Below are positions 1-11,382 of a stretch of 64,000 bases of DNA, in pieces. The notes beneath the pieces were generated by a model, which was not told the origin of the DNA, made no database searches, and worked only from the letters and a program-made list of their open reading frames with translations. Within the stretch, counting starts at the first letter, position 1; each line of letters starts with the position of its first letter. The stretch is from the NCBI RefSeq assembly GCF_900176165.1, contig NZ_FWWU01000009.1, forward strand, positions 1,366,501-1,430,500, in the 5' to 3' direction. Source of the DNA: Deinococcus hopiensis KR-140. GTDB lineage: Bacteria > Deinococcota > Deinococci > Deinococcales > Deinococcaceae. A program made the position numbers and the translations under genes.

Positions 1-29
1 GTCTCTTTAGTGCGTCCGCACAGCTTCCG

Positions 30-434
30 TCATCTCTCCGTCACGGTATGTCCAGCGCTGCGCAAGGCCTGCAGCGCTTCTGCCAGCCGTTGCGCCTTGA
101 CGAGCACGTAGTCCGTATCAAAGGTGGACAGCGCGAAGATGCCCACGCCTGCACCGCGCAGCGGAACCAGCACGGCCGACAAAACTCCGGTCAGGTGAAA
201 GGGAAAGGGCCCGTGCAGCTGGAGGGCCGCCCACCCGTTTTCGGCCTGCACGTCCGCCGGAATGCGGGCGCTCTCGGTCACCACGCTGATCTCGCCCGGC
301 GCACCGACGATGGCCCACAGCTTGCCGGAGGCCGCCCACACGGGGAGGGGAGCGGAGGGTGGCAACTGCGCGACGCTGTACTCGCCAGGCAAGACGGAAA
401 GGGTCAGGGAGGAAACGGAAGTCACGCTATTCAT
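30..434 (-). CDS. ACT domain-containing protein
   Basis: A 134-residue protein made of ACT-like regulatory folds. It resembles the small stand-alone ACT proteins (CASTOR/DUF2241-like) that open with a Leu-Ser-Val-Leu-Pro-Gly-x-Tyr/Phe segment and end in an FALSTFDTDY-type strand, both visible here. Such proteins are thought to bind amino acids, but the ligand is unknown. The start chosen is the ATG giving MNSVTS; an in-frame extension upstream runs into low-complexity sequence and covers the spoVS promoter region on the other strand. It is divergent from spoVS. The ACT assignment is by pattern; the function is inferred only. Confidence 0.75.
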   Translation of the reverse strand: MNSVTSVSSLTLSVLPGEYSVAQLPPSAPLPVWAASGKLWAIVGAPGEISVVTESARIPADVQAENGWAALQLHGPFPFHLTGVLSAVLVPLRGAGVGIFALSTFDTDYVLVKAQRLAEALQALRSAGHTVTER

Positions 435-513
435 GAAAGCAGATTCAGGGGTCGCCCTCACCCGGCCCATTGCCCTGCCTTCTCTCAGCGCGTAGATTAG
501 AAGCATTAACCTC

Positions 514-801
514 ATGGACATTTCTCCTCCGGTCGAGACGCTCCGCGTGTCCGGCAAGTCGCGGCCCAACGCGGTGGCCGGCGCGATCGCCGGCCTGATC
601 CGTTCGCAGGGCCGGGCCGAGGTGCACGCCATCGGCCCCGCTGCCGTCAACCAGGCAGTCAAGGCGCTCGCCATCGCCCGGGGCTACCTGGAGGGCGACG
701 GCCTGGACCTCACCGTACAGCCTGCTTTTTTCAAGCTGGAGGTGGCCGACGAGGAACGCACCGCCATGACATTCAGCGTGCGCCGCGCTCCGCCCCTTTG
801 A
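514..801 (+). CDS. spoVS: Stage V sporulation protein S (SpoVS) family
   Basis: A 95-residue protein with the SpoVS pattern: an N-terminal LRVSGKSRPNAVAGAIA segment, a central AIGPAAVNQAVKALAIARGYL helix region, and a hydrophobic C-terminal strand. SpoVS is a small Alba-like DNA/RNA-binding fold first found as a sporulation-stage protein in Bacillus but common in non-sporulating Deinococcota. It is full length for the family (usually about 86 residues) with a slight C-terminal extension. It is a single gene, divergent from the ACT-domain gene. Family assignment is firm; its role in a non-sporulating bacterium is unknown, perhaps nucleic-acid binding. Confidence 0.9.
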   Translation: MDISPPVETLRVSGKSRPNAVAGAIAGLIRSQGRAEVHAIGPAAVNQAVKALAIARGYLEGDGLDLTVQPAFFKLEVADEERTAMTFSVRRAPPL

Positions 802-883
802 GGGACTGTGCCTGAAGCCCCTTAGAACATCACCTCATCAGACTTGAGTGTAGGACACTAAACTTTGGACAGGAGGAACCCCC

Positions 884-1564
884 GTGTTTTTCGGTCCATA
901 CACCCCCCTGATCCTGATTCTCTTCGTGGCCTCGCTGCTGGTGCAGGGCTACCTCAGCCGCACCTATGGGCGCTGGAGCCAGGTGCGCAACTCCCGGAAC
1001 CTTACCGGAGCGGAACTCGCACGGCAGATGCTGGACGAGAACGGCCTCACGAACGTGCCGGTGCAGATGGTCCCCGGCGCCCTGAATGACCACTACGATC
1101 CCATCCGCAAGGCGGTCAACCTCTCCGAGAGCAACTTCAGTGCGCCGAGTGTGGGTGCCCTGGCCGTCGCCGCGCACGAGGTGGGGCACGCCCTGCAGGA
1201 CAAGGTGCGTATGCCTGCCCTCGCCCTGCGCGGACGCCTGGCCCTGCCGCTGAGTCTGGGAATGAACTTCGCGCCGTGGCTGCTCCTGATCGGCGTCATG
1301 GTGCACCTCAGCAGTCTGGTCTGGCTGGGCGTGGTGTTGTTTGCCGCCGCCCTGCTGTTTCACCTCGTCACCCTGCCCGTCGAATTCGATGCCAGCCGCC
1401 GCGCGCTGGTCTACCTCAATGGGCGCGGCTATGTGGCCGGCCAGGAAGCCCAGGGCGCCCGCGCTGTGCTGACTGCCGCTGCCCTGACCTACGTCGTGGG
1501 CTTTGCAATGGCCCTCGCGCAGCTGCTGAACGTGCTGGGGATCGCGCGGAGTCAGGACGATTGA
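884..1564 (+). CDS. Membrane zinc metallopeptidase (YugP family)
   Basis: A 226-residue neutral zinc metallopeptidase of the YugP/Zn_peptidase_2 type. It has an N-terminal membrane anchor (about residues 7-22), the zinc-binding HEVGH motif at 98-102 inside AAHEVGHALQD, and two to three further hydrophobic segments (about 123-165 and 198-218). The family's FDASRRA segment follows the transmembrane region. It starts at a GTG preceded by a strong AGGAGGAA ribosome binding site 5 nt away. It stands alone and ends in a clear terminator. Substrates of this family are not established; membrane protein quality control is an inference. Confidence 0.88.
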   Translation: MFFGPYTPLILILFVASLLVQGYLSRTYGRWSQVRNSRNLTGAELARQMLDENGLTNVPVQMVPGALNDHYDPIRKAVNLSESNFSAPSVGALAVAAHEVGHALQDKVRMPALALRGRLALPLSLGMNFAPWLLLIGVMVHLSSLVWLGVVLFAAALLFHLVTLPVEFDASRRALVYLNGRGYVAGQEAQGARAVLTAAALTYVVGFAMALAQLLNVLGIARSQDD

Positions 1565-1589
1565 GGAAGCGGTCAGCAAAAACAGGAAG

Positions 1590-1615
1590 GCCCCAGCGTT
1601 GCGCCGGGGCTTTTT
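1590..1615 (+). terminator. Intrinsic terminator after the zinc metallopeptidase gene
   Basis: GCCCC...GGGGC stem with an inner CG/CG pair, followed at once by five T residues. It lies 26 nt after the metallopeptidase stop codon and before the end of the converging DUF59 gene. Confidence 0.8.
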
Positions 1616-1636
1616 CGTGCTGGCGACTGGCCGCTC

Positions 1637-1998
<362 letters not shown>

Positions 1999-1999
<1 letters not shown>

Positions 2000-2340
2000 C
2001 AGGCGTTTCCTTCCCCGGTGGGCAGTCCGGCGTCGATCCAGCCCAGGGTGCCGCCCTGGAGGTTCACCACGTCGCTGTAGCCCTGGGCGAGCAGGTGTCC
2101 TCCGGCGCGGGCGCTGCGGGCCCCACTGCGGCAGATCATGACGAGGGGGCGGTCTTTCGGGAGTTCGGCAAAGCGCGTCTCAAATTCACTGAGGGGAATC
2201 AGCTGCGCGCCCTCGGCGTGAACCTCAGCGTACTCGTGCGGCTCGCGCACGTCCACGAGCAGGGCACCTTCCTGCACCATCTTCTGCCCTTCCTGGGGCG
2301 ATACGTCTCGCGGGATCTGACCGGTCATGCCGCCCAGCAT
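1999..2340 (-). CDS. Rhodanese-like sulfurtransferase
   Basis: A 113-residue single-domain rhodanese. The domain opens with LVDVREPHEYAEVH, has the active-site loop CRSGARS with its catalytic cysteine, and ends in GGTLGWIDAGLP. Single-domain rhodaneses carry persulfide sulfur on this cysteine. It is the first gene of a two-gene operon with the DUF59 protein, overlapping by one base. The start is uncertain: MLGGMTGQ gives the coordinates here, and the internal ATG at MTGQ is also possible. Confidence 0.88.
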
Positions 2341-2395
2341 ACAGGCGCGTGTGCGGGACGATGGTGCCCCATGGGCGGAACCGTAAACTGGGGGC

Positions 2396-2686
2396 GTGGA
2401 CGAAATGGAAGGCGCTGCCCTGCTGATCGACTTGCGCCCCGAGGACTTGCGGGCGCGCGAGCCCCTGGAAGGCCTGACCCCGCTGCCCAGCCGCGCCGTT
2501 ACGCTGGACCAGATTGAAGAGGGGGCCCACGGCCTGGGCGCAGACCTCGGCCCCCTGCTCGTGCTCTGCGAGCGGGGCGTGCGTTCGGGGCTGGCGGCGC
2601 AGTACTTGCGGGCAGACGGACTGGAGGCGCGGGCATATCCGGGGGGCGTTCCGGCGCTGCGGCAGGCCGTGATGGGAGAGGCGTAG
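2396..2686 (+). CDS. Small rhodanese-like protein
   Basis: A 96-residue protein with a compact rhodanese-like layout: LLIDLRPEDL at the N-terminus, then LLVLCERGVRSGLAAQYL with a cysteine loop, and the family's YPGGVPALRQA near the end. It is shorter than the neighbouring rhodanese and has a charged loop (CERGVRS), so activity is less certain. The GTG start lies 6 nt after a TAAACT promoter hexamer (2384-2389), which suggests a leaderless transcript. It is divergent from the other rhodanese gene. Confidence 0.75.
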   Translation: MDEMEGAALLIDLRPEDLRAREPLEGLTPLPSRAVTLDQIEEGAHGLGADLGPLLVLCERGVRSGLAAQYLRADGLEARAYPGGVPALRQAVMGEA

Positions 2687-2744
2687 GGCTGGGCGTTGCC
2701 CCGCTCACTCTCCCTCCCATTCCCTTCCCGTAGACTGGCGCGTT

Positions 2745-5318
<2,574 letters not shown>

Positions 5319-5389
5319 ACCGGGTTCATGAAGCTGGGCTTGGGCCGCGGCTCACGCTGGGCCCGGGCACAAGCCGGGTACGATGCCGT

Positions 5390-5911
5390 ATGGACGCCGA
5401 GCCGGTCAAGATCGAGCGACACGACGTACCCGCGCGCCTGCACCACACGAACACGGGGGTGCGGGGGGTGCAGGCGTACCGGGAACACGAACACGGCCTG
5501 TTCGTCTCGCGTCCCTTCATTGCCCATCCCCGGGTCCGCCACTGGCAGGCGCACCTGCTGCCCGCGCTCGGCCTGGTGGTTTGCCGCTACGATTTCCACG
5601 GCCCGCGTGAGCACGACTACCACATAGACCTCGCCCGCATCGCCCGAATGGGCGAGGTCTGGACGGTGCGTGACCAGTACCTCGACGTACTGGTTCACGC
5701 CGGTCTCGCCGCCGAGATCGTGGACACGGAAGAATTGCTCTCCTCCCACAAGGCCGGATTTATAGACACCCCCGAGCTGTACGAGGTGGTGGAGCGGGCG
5801 CACCGGGTCTTGTCCGAACTGTCCCGCACCCGTTATCGGCTTGGCCCCTGGCTGGAGGGGTACGGGCTGCGTCTGGACTGGCTGCCCGTTCCGGAACCGA
5901 CGGCCGTGTAG
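5390..5911 (+). CDS. DUF402 domain-containing protein
   Basis: A 173-residue DUF402 protein. The family core is visible near the C-terminal half: WTVRDQYLDVLVHAGLAAEI, then DTEELLSSHKAGFID with the acidic and lysine residues conserved in the family. Relatives include FomD-type nucleoside diphosphate phosphatases with a beta-barrel active site. The start ATG follows TACGAT by 5 nt. It stands alone between the U32 gene and a broken nucleotidyltransferase gene. A phosphatase role is inferred from the family. Confidence 0.8.
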   Translation: MDAEPVKIERHDVPARLHHTNTGVRGVQAYREHEHGLFVSRPFIAHPRVRHWQAHLLPALGLVVCRYDFHGPREHDYHIDLARIARMGEVWTVRDQYLDVLVHAGLAAEIVDTEELLSSHKAGFIDTPELYEVVERAHRVLSELSRTRYRLGPWLEGYGLRLDWLPVPEPTAV

Positions 5912-5968
5912 GGGAGAGGTAGGCCAACACGCCGACGGCAGGCCCTCTCCCCTCCGCTACCCTAGTCC

Positions 5969-6660
5969 ATGCCCGGTCCCGCCGCGCAGGCCCGCCCCGA
6001 AGTCGTCCTCCCGAACACGCTGGCACGGGTGACCTCCACGCCGGGCGGTCTACGCTGTGGTGCGGCGGCGCCGCCCGGGGCGAGGCCGACGCGCACAACG
6101 ATCTGGATTTTCACGCGCTGGTGACCGGGGCAAAACCTCGGCGAAGCGGCTTCGTGGCGGGGGTGCCCGTGGAGGTCTTTTCCAAGCCGCCGCAGAAGGT
6201 CCGCGCCATGCTGACGGAGCCGGACCATGCCACCGCCATGTTCGCGCAGGGTCAGGCGCCCGTTCCGCATCCCGATCTGGGTGCGCCCGTGCAAAAAGCC
6301 CGCGACGTCTGGACCGGCGGTCCCGTTCCCCGAGTCCCCACGCCCGCCGCGCCGCACCTGCTCGTGGACGAGGTGGCGGAGGCGCGGGCGATGCAGGGGC
6401 TGCATCCGTATCAGGTGGCGCTGGCCGTGGGCCGGCTTGTGCGCACCCTGTACACCACGCGGGGCTGGTGGGAGGTCAAACCCTGGCACTGGCTGCGCGA
6501 TTTGGCGGCGCGGGAACTGCAGGTCGCCCGCCACCTGGAAACGGCGTTCAGGGCGGGCGACGCCGGGCAACGTCAAGCCGCCCTCAAAGCCCTCGCCCGA
6601 ACGCTTCTGGACGTGCTGAAGTGCGGCGAGAACGCCAGCCTGCCCGGGGCCACGCTCTGA
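5969..6660 (+). pseudogene. Nucleotidyltransferase-fold protein, frameshifted
   Basis: The 5' part, from ATG 5969 (TACCCT 5 nt upstream), reads MPGPAAQARPEVVLPNTLAR and then runs out of frame near 6045-6060. The frame that carries the catalytic motif GGAARGEADAHNDLDFHAL (about 6061-6120) continues to 6660 but has no start codon of its own upstream. Joined, the two halves give a minimal nucleotidyltransferase domain (GG...DxD) with a helical C-terminal part. One net base shift separates them. The shift sits beside the 12-bp palindrome GGCGGCGCCGCC. This is either a real pseudogene or a sequencing error; a shorter product from GTG 6121 would lack the active site. Confidence 0.65.
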
Positions 6661-6814
6661 GCCGCTCCCCATCTGGAGCGTGAAGTACGCGGCCGAGCAC
6701 GCCACGATGGGAAGGGGTGTTCGGCCGCTAAGCAGCATGGGGGGCGGGAGGGGATGATCCGGACTCCTACCGTTTATGAAGTGGTTCAATCCAGGCGGAC
6801 CGGGCAGGAGAGAA

Positions 6815-6859
6815 ACGGGTTCCGGGGGCGCAGTTGCCAGCAAAACGCGCGGAACCCGT
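6815..6859 (-). terminator. Possible terminator of the NHL-protein gene
   Basis: Perfect 10-bp inverted repeat (ACGGGTTCCG / CGGAACCCGT) directly after the stop codon of the minus-strand gene. The loop is 25 nt and there is no strong T-run, so termination is a guess. Confidence 0.35.
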
Positions 6860-6860
6860 A

Positions 6861-7760
6861 TTACTTCAGCGGCTGAAAGACCAGCCGGTTCTCGTTGATA
6901 ATGGGCACAAGCAGCCGGTCCCGCTTCGTGTCGAGGCCGATGTCGGCGGGCGAGGGCAGGTGATCGGCCAGGACGCTCACCCTATGCCCGTCATCCACGG
7001 CGTAGATGCTCGACGTTTCCCAGCTCGATACCAACAGGCGGCCGTCCTTCGCGGCAACTACGCCGTCGAGCGCGCCGCCGGGCAACTTCACCACGTCGCC
7101 GCGCCGTCCCCTGGCGTCCAGCGTGTAGACCTCGTTCGAGGCGAAGGGCACCACCTCGATCTTGCCGTTGGGCAGGGCCAGCAGGCCGTTGGGCTGCTTT
7201 AGGAACGTTCCCTTCGCCAGTACGTCCACGTGGTCTGCGGGGCTGATCCGGTACACCGCGTCGGTCCCGGTGGGTGCAAAACCCTGCGCTCCGGCCTTGA
7301 CGCCCATGTCGGACACGTAGACCGCGCCCGCCCGGTCAACCGTAAGGTCGTTCAGGAAGCTCGTTCCCGCGATGGTGACCGCTCCCCGGGGCCGCCCGGT
7401 CTTGAGGTCAAACTTGCGGACGGTGTGCACGTCGGAGACGTAGAGCGTGTTGCCCACCGCTGTCATGCCCTTGGGCGAGTCGAGGATCACGCCGCCCTTG
7501 CCTCCGGCGATCCACTTCAGGTCCAGCAGCTTGCCGTTCCCCGAGAACCGGGAGATAAAGCCGTTGCCGTCGAGCGCAAAGGGATCGCCATTCACGTTGG
7601 AGACGAGGTACACGTCGTTCCCGGCGTCGTAGAAGACGGACTCGGGGGCAGCGAGACCGAGGTTGCGCACCCCAACCGGGGGGGGAAGGGCAGCGCTCGT
7701 GAGGGTCAGTGAGCCGATCAGACTTGCAGCGAGCAGCGGGCTGGGGCGTGTGATGCGCAT
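6861..7760 (-). CDS. Secreted NHL/SMP-30-like beta-propeller protein
   Basis: A 299-residue exported protein. Residues 1-24 form a signal peptide (MRITRPSPLLAASLIGSLTL). The rest is a chain of propeller-like blades with repeated ANxxYVSD / GxxYVSDxxxxxI patterns (for example NTLYVSDVHTVRKF, GAVYVSDMGV) typical of SMP-30/gluconolactonase and NHL proteins. No catalytic assignment is possible. It is divergent from a LysR regulator with a 144-bp shared upstream region, so LysR control is plausible but unproven. Confidence 0.75.
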   Translation of the reverse strand: MRITRPSPLLAASLIGSLTLTSAALPPPVGVRNLGLAAPESVFYDAGNDVYLVSNVNGDPFALDGNGFISRFSGNGKLLDLKWIAGGKGGVILDSPKGMTAVGNTLYVSDVHTVRKFDLKTGRPRGAVTIAGTSFLNDLTVDRAGAVYVSDMGVKAGAQGFAPTGTDAVYRISPADHVDVLAKGTFLKQPNGLLALPNGKIEVVPFASNEVYTLDARGRRGDVVKLPGGALDGVVAAKDGRLLVSSWETSSIYAVDDGHRVSVLADHLPSPADIGLDTKRDRLLVPIINENRLVFQPLK

Positions 7761-7904
7761 GGTGTCCTCCTTGGGTTAGGCGGTAAGACGGTCTGGAACG
7801 CAGCGTGCGCTGCGTTTCGCCTCCCGCCTGCCTGGAGGGAACATTACGCGGGCCAGAGAGATAACTCAAATTGATTTCGAATATGCCGGGTATTACCATC
7901 GCTT
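7761..7904. promoter_or_regulatory. Divergent promoter region between the propeller gene and lysR-type gene
   Basis: A 144-bp intergenic stretch, AT-richer toward the lysR side (ATAACTCAAATTGATTTC, 7861-7878). Divergent LysR-target arrangements usually hold the regulator's binding site here. I do not see a perfect T-N11-A palindrome that I could name as the operator. Confidence 0.4.
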
Positions 7905-8819
7905 ATGGCCGATCTCAATCAGCTTCGCAACTTCGTCGCCATCTACCGGGCGGGCTCGGTGTCCCTGGCGGCGCGCACCCGCAACCTCACCCAGCCCGCC
8001 GTCAGCCAGCAGCTCGCGGCGTTGGAGGCCAGCGTTGGCCAGCCCCTGTTCGTGCGGACGCCGCGCGGCATGGTGCCCACCGAGCGCGGCAAGGCCTTTT
8101 ACGCGCAGATCGTGGAGTCCATGGACCGGCTGGAGCGGGTGATGCGCGGGCTGAAACGCGGCGCGGCGCACACGCCCCTGCTGCGGCTGGGGCTGGCCCC
8201 GGACTACGCCTGCAGCTTCGCCCTGCCGCGCCTCAGAGGCCTCGGGAGCCGGGTGCAGATCGACCTGCGCGACCACCGCAAGCAGTTTGTGCTGCTGGAG
8301 ACGGGCGCGCTCGACGCCGTGGTCAACACTGCCCGGGCCAGCGGGCGCGGTATTTCGCACCGGGTGCTGGGCGAAAAGCGGTTCCGGCTGATCGCGCCCG
8401 CCGACCTGCCTGTGCCCCCACAGCCCGATGAGGCCTGGCTGTTGGAGCAGGCCTGGATCAGCGTCGGGGCCGAGCTGACCCTGCACCGCCGGGTGTGGCA
8501 GGACTGGTTCGGCCGGAACTTCACGGGAGAGGTCGCCCTGATCGTGCCCGAACTCCGGGCCATGCTGCGGGCGGTAGAGCTCGGCTTTGGTCTGGCCTTC
8601 CTGCCGGAATTCGTGTGCCAGGAGGGGGTGACGCAGGGCCGCGTGAAGGCCGTGTGGCCCGAACACCCCATTGGGCCCGTCGATGCGTTTGTCCTGTCGT
8701 ACCGCGAGGTGGACGGCGACCGCGACGAGATTCAGCTTCTGGGTGACCTCCTCACCGAGCGTCCCGGCCCGCGTGAGGCGGACCCGGCGGTGGCGTGGGC
8801 GGCACCTGCGCCGATGTGA
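7905..8819 (+). CDS. LysR family transcriptional regulator
   Basis: A 304-residue LysR-type regulator. The N-terminal helix-turn-helix is clear (residues 3-60: LNQLRNFVAIYRAGSVSLAA, then NLTQPAVSQQLAALE), followed by the periplasmic-binding-protein-like effector domain to about residue 290. It is divergent from the secreted propeller protein and overlaps the 5' flank of the ABC transporter gene, whose start falls just after its stop. Effector and targets are unknown; the divergent neighbour is the first candidate. Confidence 0.9.
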   Translation: MADLNQLRNFVAIYRAGSVSLAARTRNLTQPAVSQQLAALEASVGQPLFVRTPRGMVPTERGKAFYAQIVESMDRLERVMRGLKRGAAHTPLLRLGLAPDYACSFALPRLRGLGSRVQIDLRDHRKQFVLLETGALDAVVNTARASGRGISHRVLGEKRFRLIAPADLPVPPQPDEAWLLEQAWISVGAELTLHRRVWQDWFGRNFTGEVALIVPELRAMLRAVELGFGLAFLPEFVCQEGVTQGRVKAVWPEHPIGPVDAFVLSYREVDGDRDEIQLLGDLLTERPGPREADPAVAWAAPAPM

Positions 8820-8857
8820 CCTTTTCGTCAGACGGGCAAGTCTACGCTGGCGGTAAC

Positions 8858-9634
8858 GTGATCGAAGTCTTGCACTACACCAAACGCTACGGCACGCACG
8901 CAGCCGTGTCTGACCTGAGTTTCTCGGTCCGTCCCGGCGAGCTGTTCGGTCTGCTTGGCAGCAACGGAGCGGGCAAGACCACCACCATCCGCGCGCTGGT
9001 GGGCCTGACCCGCCCCACGGGCGGTACCGTGCGCGTGGCGGGCTTCGACGTATGGGCCGATCCCGTGCGGGCCAAGCGTTCGTTCGGGTACATCCCCGAC
9101 CGGCCCTACCTGTACGGCAAGTTGACGGCGCGGGAACTGCTGCGTTTTGTGGGGCAGCTCTACGCGGTGCCGGGCGCGGACCGCGAGATCGACCGGTGGC
9201 TGGAGCTGTTTCGCCTCACCGACTTCGGCAACGAACTCGTGGAGACGTATTCGCACGGGATGCGGCAGAAAGTCGCCATCATCGCCGCAATGCTCCCGGA
9301 CCCACCCGTCCTCATCGTGGATGAGCCTATGGTGGGCCTTGACCCCCACGCGGCACGGCAGGTGCGCGAGCTGTTCCGGGCGCACGCAGACCGGGGCCGG
9401 AGCGTGCTGCTGACCACCCATAGCCTGCCCCTGGCCGAGGCGGTGTGCGACCGCCTGGTTGTGCTGGACCGGGGCCGCGTGCTCGCCTCGGGCACCATGG
9501 GCGACCTGCGCGCCCAGACGGCAACCGAGGCGGGCGGCGTGATGGGCGAGAGCCTGGAGCGCATCTTCTTCCGGCTGCTGGAGGAGGAGCAGGAAGAGGA
9601 GCGGCGCAGGCGCGAACTGGCGGAGACGGCGTGA
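8858..9634 (+). CDS. ABC transporter ATP-binding protein
   Basis: A 258-residue ATPase of the ABC-2/DrrA type. Walker A is GSNGAGKTT, the signature is YSHGMRQKVA, and Walker B is VLIVDEPMVGLDP followed by the H-loop (LLTTHS). The C-terminus is a charged helix. The GTG at 8858 gives MIEVLHYTKRYG, the normal beginning of such proteins; TACGCT lies 9 nt upstream. A longer in-frame extension overlaps the LysR gene and is unlikely. Its stop overlaps the permease GTG (GTGA), so the two form one exporter. The substrate is unknown. Confidence 0.9.
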   Translation: MIEVLHYTKRYGTHAAVSDLSFSVRPGELFGLLGSNGAGKTTTIRALVGLTRPTGGTVRVAGFDVWADPVRAKRSFGYIPDRPYLYGKLTARELLRFVGQLYAVPGADREIDRWLELFRLTDFGNELVETYSHGMRQKVAIIAAMLPDPPVLIVDEPMVGLDPHAARQVRELFRAHADRGRSVLLTTHSLPLAEAVCDRLVVLDRGRVLASGTMGDLRAQTATEAGGVMGESLERIFFRLLEEEQEEERRRRELAETA

Positions 9635-11340
9635 CTGCCCAGCCCCCCACGGCGCGGCCCCCGGCGGTGCCGGCTGCCCCCCTGCGTGTTCCCAGCCTGC
9701 TTGCCCTGAAGTGGCAGGCCTTCCGCAACACCTTTACCCGGGGGCCGAAGTGGGGCTATCTGTTCGTGGCCCTGCTCGCCGCGCTGCTCGTCACCGCCGA
9801 GACCTGGGGCGCGTGGCGGGCGCTGAACTTTCTCTCCGGCTTCGGTGACATTGGCCTCGGCGTCTTTTCCCGCGTGCTGGAAACGGGCCTGATTGTGCTG
9901 TCGAGCGGCGTGACCTTTTCCGCTACCACCGCGGCCATCTCTACCCTGTACCTCAGCGACGACCTCAACTTCCTGCTCGCGCAGCCGCTGTCCACCCGCC
10001 GGGTGTTCGGCCTGAAGGTCTTCGAAACGTTTCTGAATACGGCCCTGGTACCGTTGGCGCTGACCGTGCCGCTGCTTCTCACCGTGGCGGTGTTCTTTCG
10101 CGCGCCTCTATGGACGTATCCTGTGATGCTGCTCGCCGCCATCCTGACCTTCGCCGCGCCGGTGGGCCTGGGCGCCCTGCTCGCCGTCGGACTGATGCGC
10201 GTCGCTCCAGTGGGCCGCGTGCGTGAGGTGTCGACGGCCCTGGGCGTCCTTATCAGCGCTGTCCTCGTCTACGCCATCCGCGCCCTGCGCCCAGAGGTGT
10301 TGCTCTCCAAGGTGCAGAATCCCGAGCAGTTCCACGCCCTGATGCAGAGCTTCTCCGGCCCTGGCAGTCCGCTTCTTCCGCCGAGCTGGGCCGCACAGGG
10401 CATCTGGAGCGCGGCGCACGGGCACCTCGCCGTGCCGCTGCTGCCGCTGACCGTGCTCGCCGTGGGCCTGCTCCTGGGGGCCACGTGGCTTGCCACCCGC
10501 GCGTATCAAGAGGGCTGGGCGCGAGCTCTGGATTCCAGCCGGCCCAAACTCGATCCCTCGCCCCGCCGCGCTGGACCGCTGGAACACCTGTATGACCGTC
10601 TGGGGCCAGCGGGCAGCCTCGCGTACAAGGACCTGCGCCTGACCCTGCGCGATCCCACCCAGTGGAGCCAACTCCTCGTCGTGGTGGCGTTGGCAGGCGT
10701 GTACCTCATCTCCGTCAAGGCCGTGCCCATTCCCGTACCGCAGTTCCGGGGCATCTTGGGTTACGTGCAGCTTGCCTTTCAGGGTTTTATCGTCGCGGGC
10801 GTGGCGGTGCGCTTGGCCTTTCCCGCGGTCAGCGCCGAGGGTCAGGGCTACTGGCTGCTGCGCACCGCGCCCATGTCGCCGCGTCAGATCGTGCTCAGCA
10901 AATTTCTGGGCGTGCTGCCCGTCACCCTGATCCTGGGCCTGGTGATGGGTCTCGCCAGCGCCCGTTCGATGGACCTCGGCCCCACGCTGCTGCTGCTCAG
11001 CGGGCTGGTGAGCGTGAGCAACGCCTTTGTGATCACGGCACTGGGCATTGGCCTGGGCGCAGCGGGACCGCGCTTCACCGCCGACAACCCCGCCGAAATC
11101 GGCGTCAGTCCTGCGGGCCTGGCGTTTATGGGTCTGAGCCTCGCGTACAGCGTCGCGCTGCTGCTCCTCCTTGCCAGGCCCGCCGTAGGCAGCGTGCTGC
11201 GCCCAGACCTCTTTCCCGGCCTCAGTGCTTTGGGCACCTGGCAGGGTGTGCTGGGGCTGACCGGTCTGCTGACCGCCACCGTCTTGGGCACCTGGGGGGC
11301 GCTGCGGTACGGGTGGACGCGGCTGGACCGCCTGGAGTAG
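9631..11340 (+). CDS. ABC exporter permease (large ABC-2-like)
   Basis: A 569-residue polytopic membrane protein beginning with GTG 9631 overlapping the ATPase stop codon. It has about 12 hydrophobic segments in two halves, with first-half segments near residues 40-60, 85-110, 140-165, 175-200 and second-half segments from about residue 350 onward, separated by a hydrophilic stretch near 310-345. This is the layout of the putative ABC-exporter permeases paired with DrrA-like ATPases. The substrate cannot be read from the sequence. Confidence 0.82.
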   Translation: MTAQPPTARPPAVPAAPLRVPSLLALKWQAFRNTFTRGPKWGYLFVALLAALLVTAETWGAWRALNFLSGFGDIGLGVFSRVLETGLIVLSSGVTFSATTAAISTLYLSDDLNFLLAQPLSTRRVFGLKVFETFLNTALVPLALTVPLLLTVAVFFRAPLWTYPVMLLAAILTFAAPVGLGALLAVGLMRVAPVGRVREVSTALGVLISAVLVYAIRALRPEVLLSKVQNPEQFHALMQSFSGPGSPLLPPSWAAQGIWSAAHGHLAVPLLPLTVLAVGLLLGATWLATRAYQEGWARALDSSRPKLDPSPRRAGPLEHLYDRLGPAGSLAYKDLRLTLRDPTQWSQLLVVVALAGVYLISVKAVPIPVPQFRGILGYVQLAFQGFIVAGVAVRLAFPAVSAEGQGYWLLRTAPMSPRQIVLSKFLGVLPVTLILGLVMGLASARSMDLGPTLLLLSGLVSVSNAFVITALGIGLGAAGPRFTADNPAEIGVSPAGLAFMGLSLAYSVALLLLLARPAVGSVLRPDLFPGLSALGTWQGVLGLTGLLTATVLGTWGALRYGWTRLDRLE

Positions 11341-11382
11341 GGGAGGATCAGGAGCCCTCACCCCGGGGTGTTGGCCAACGGC

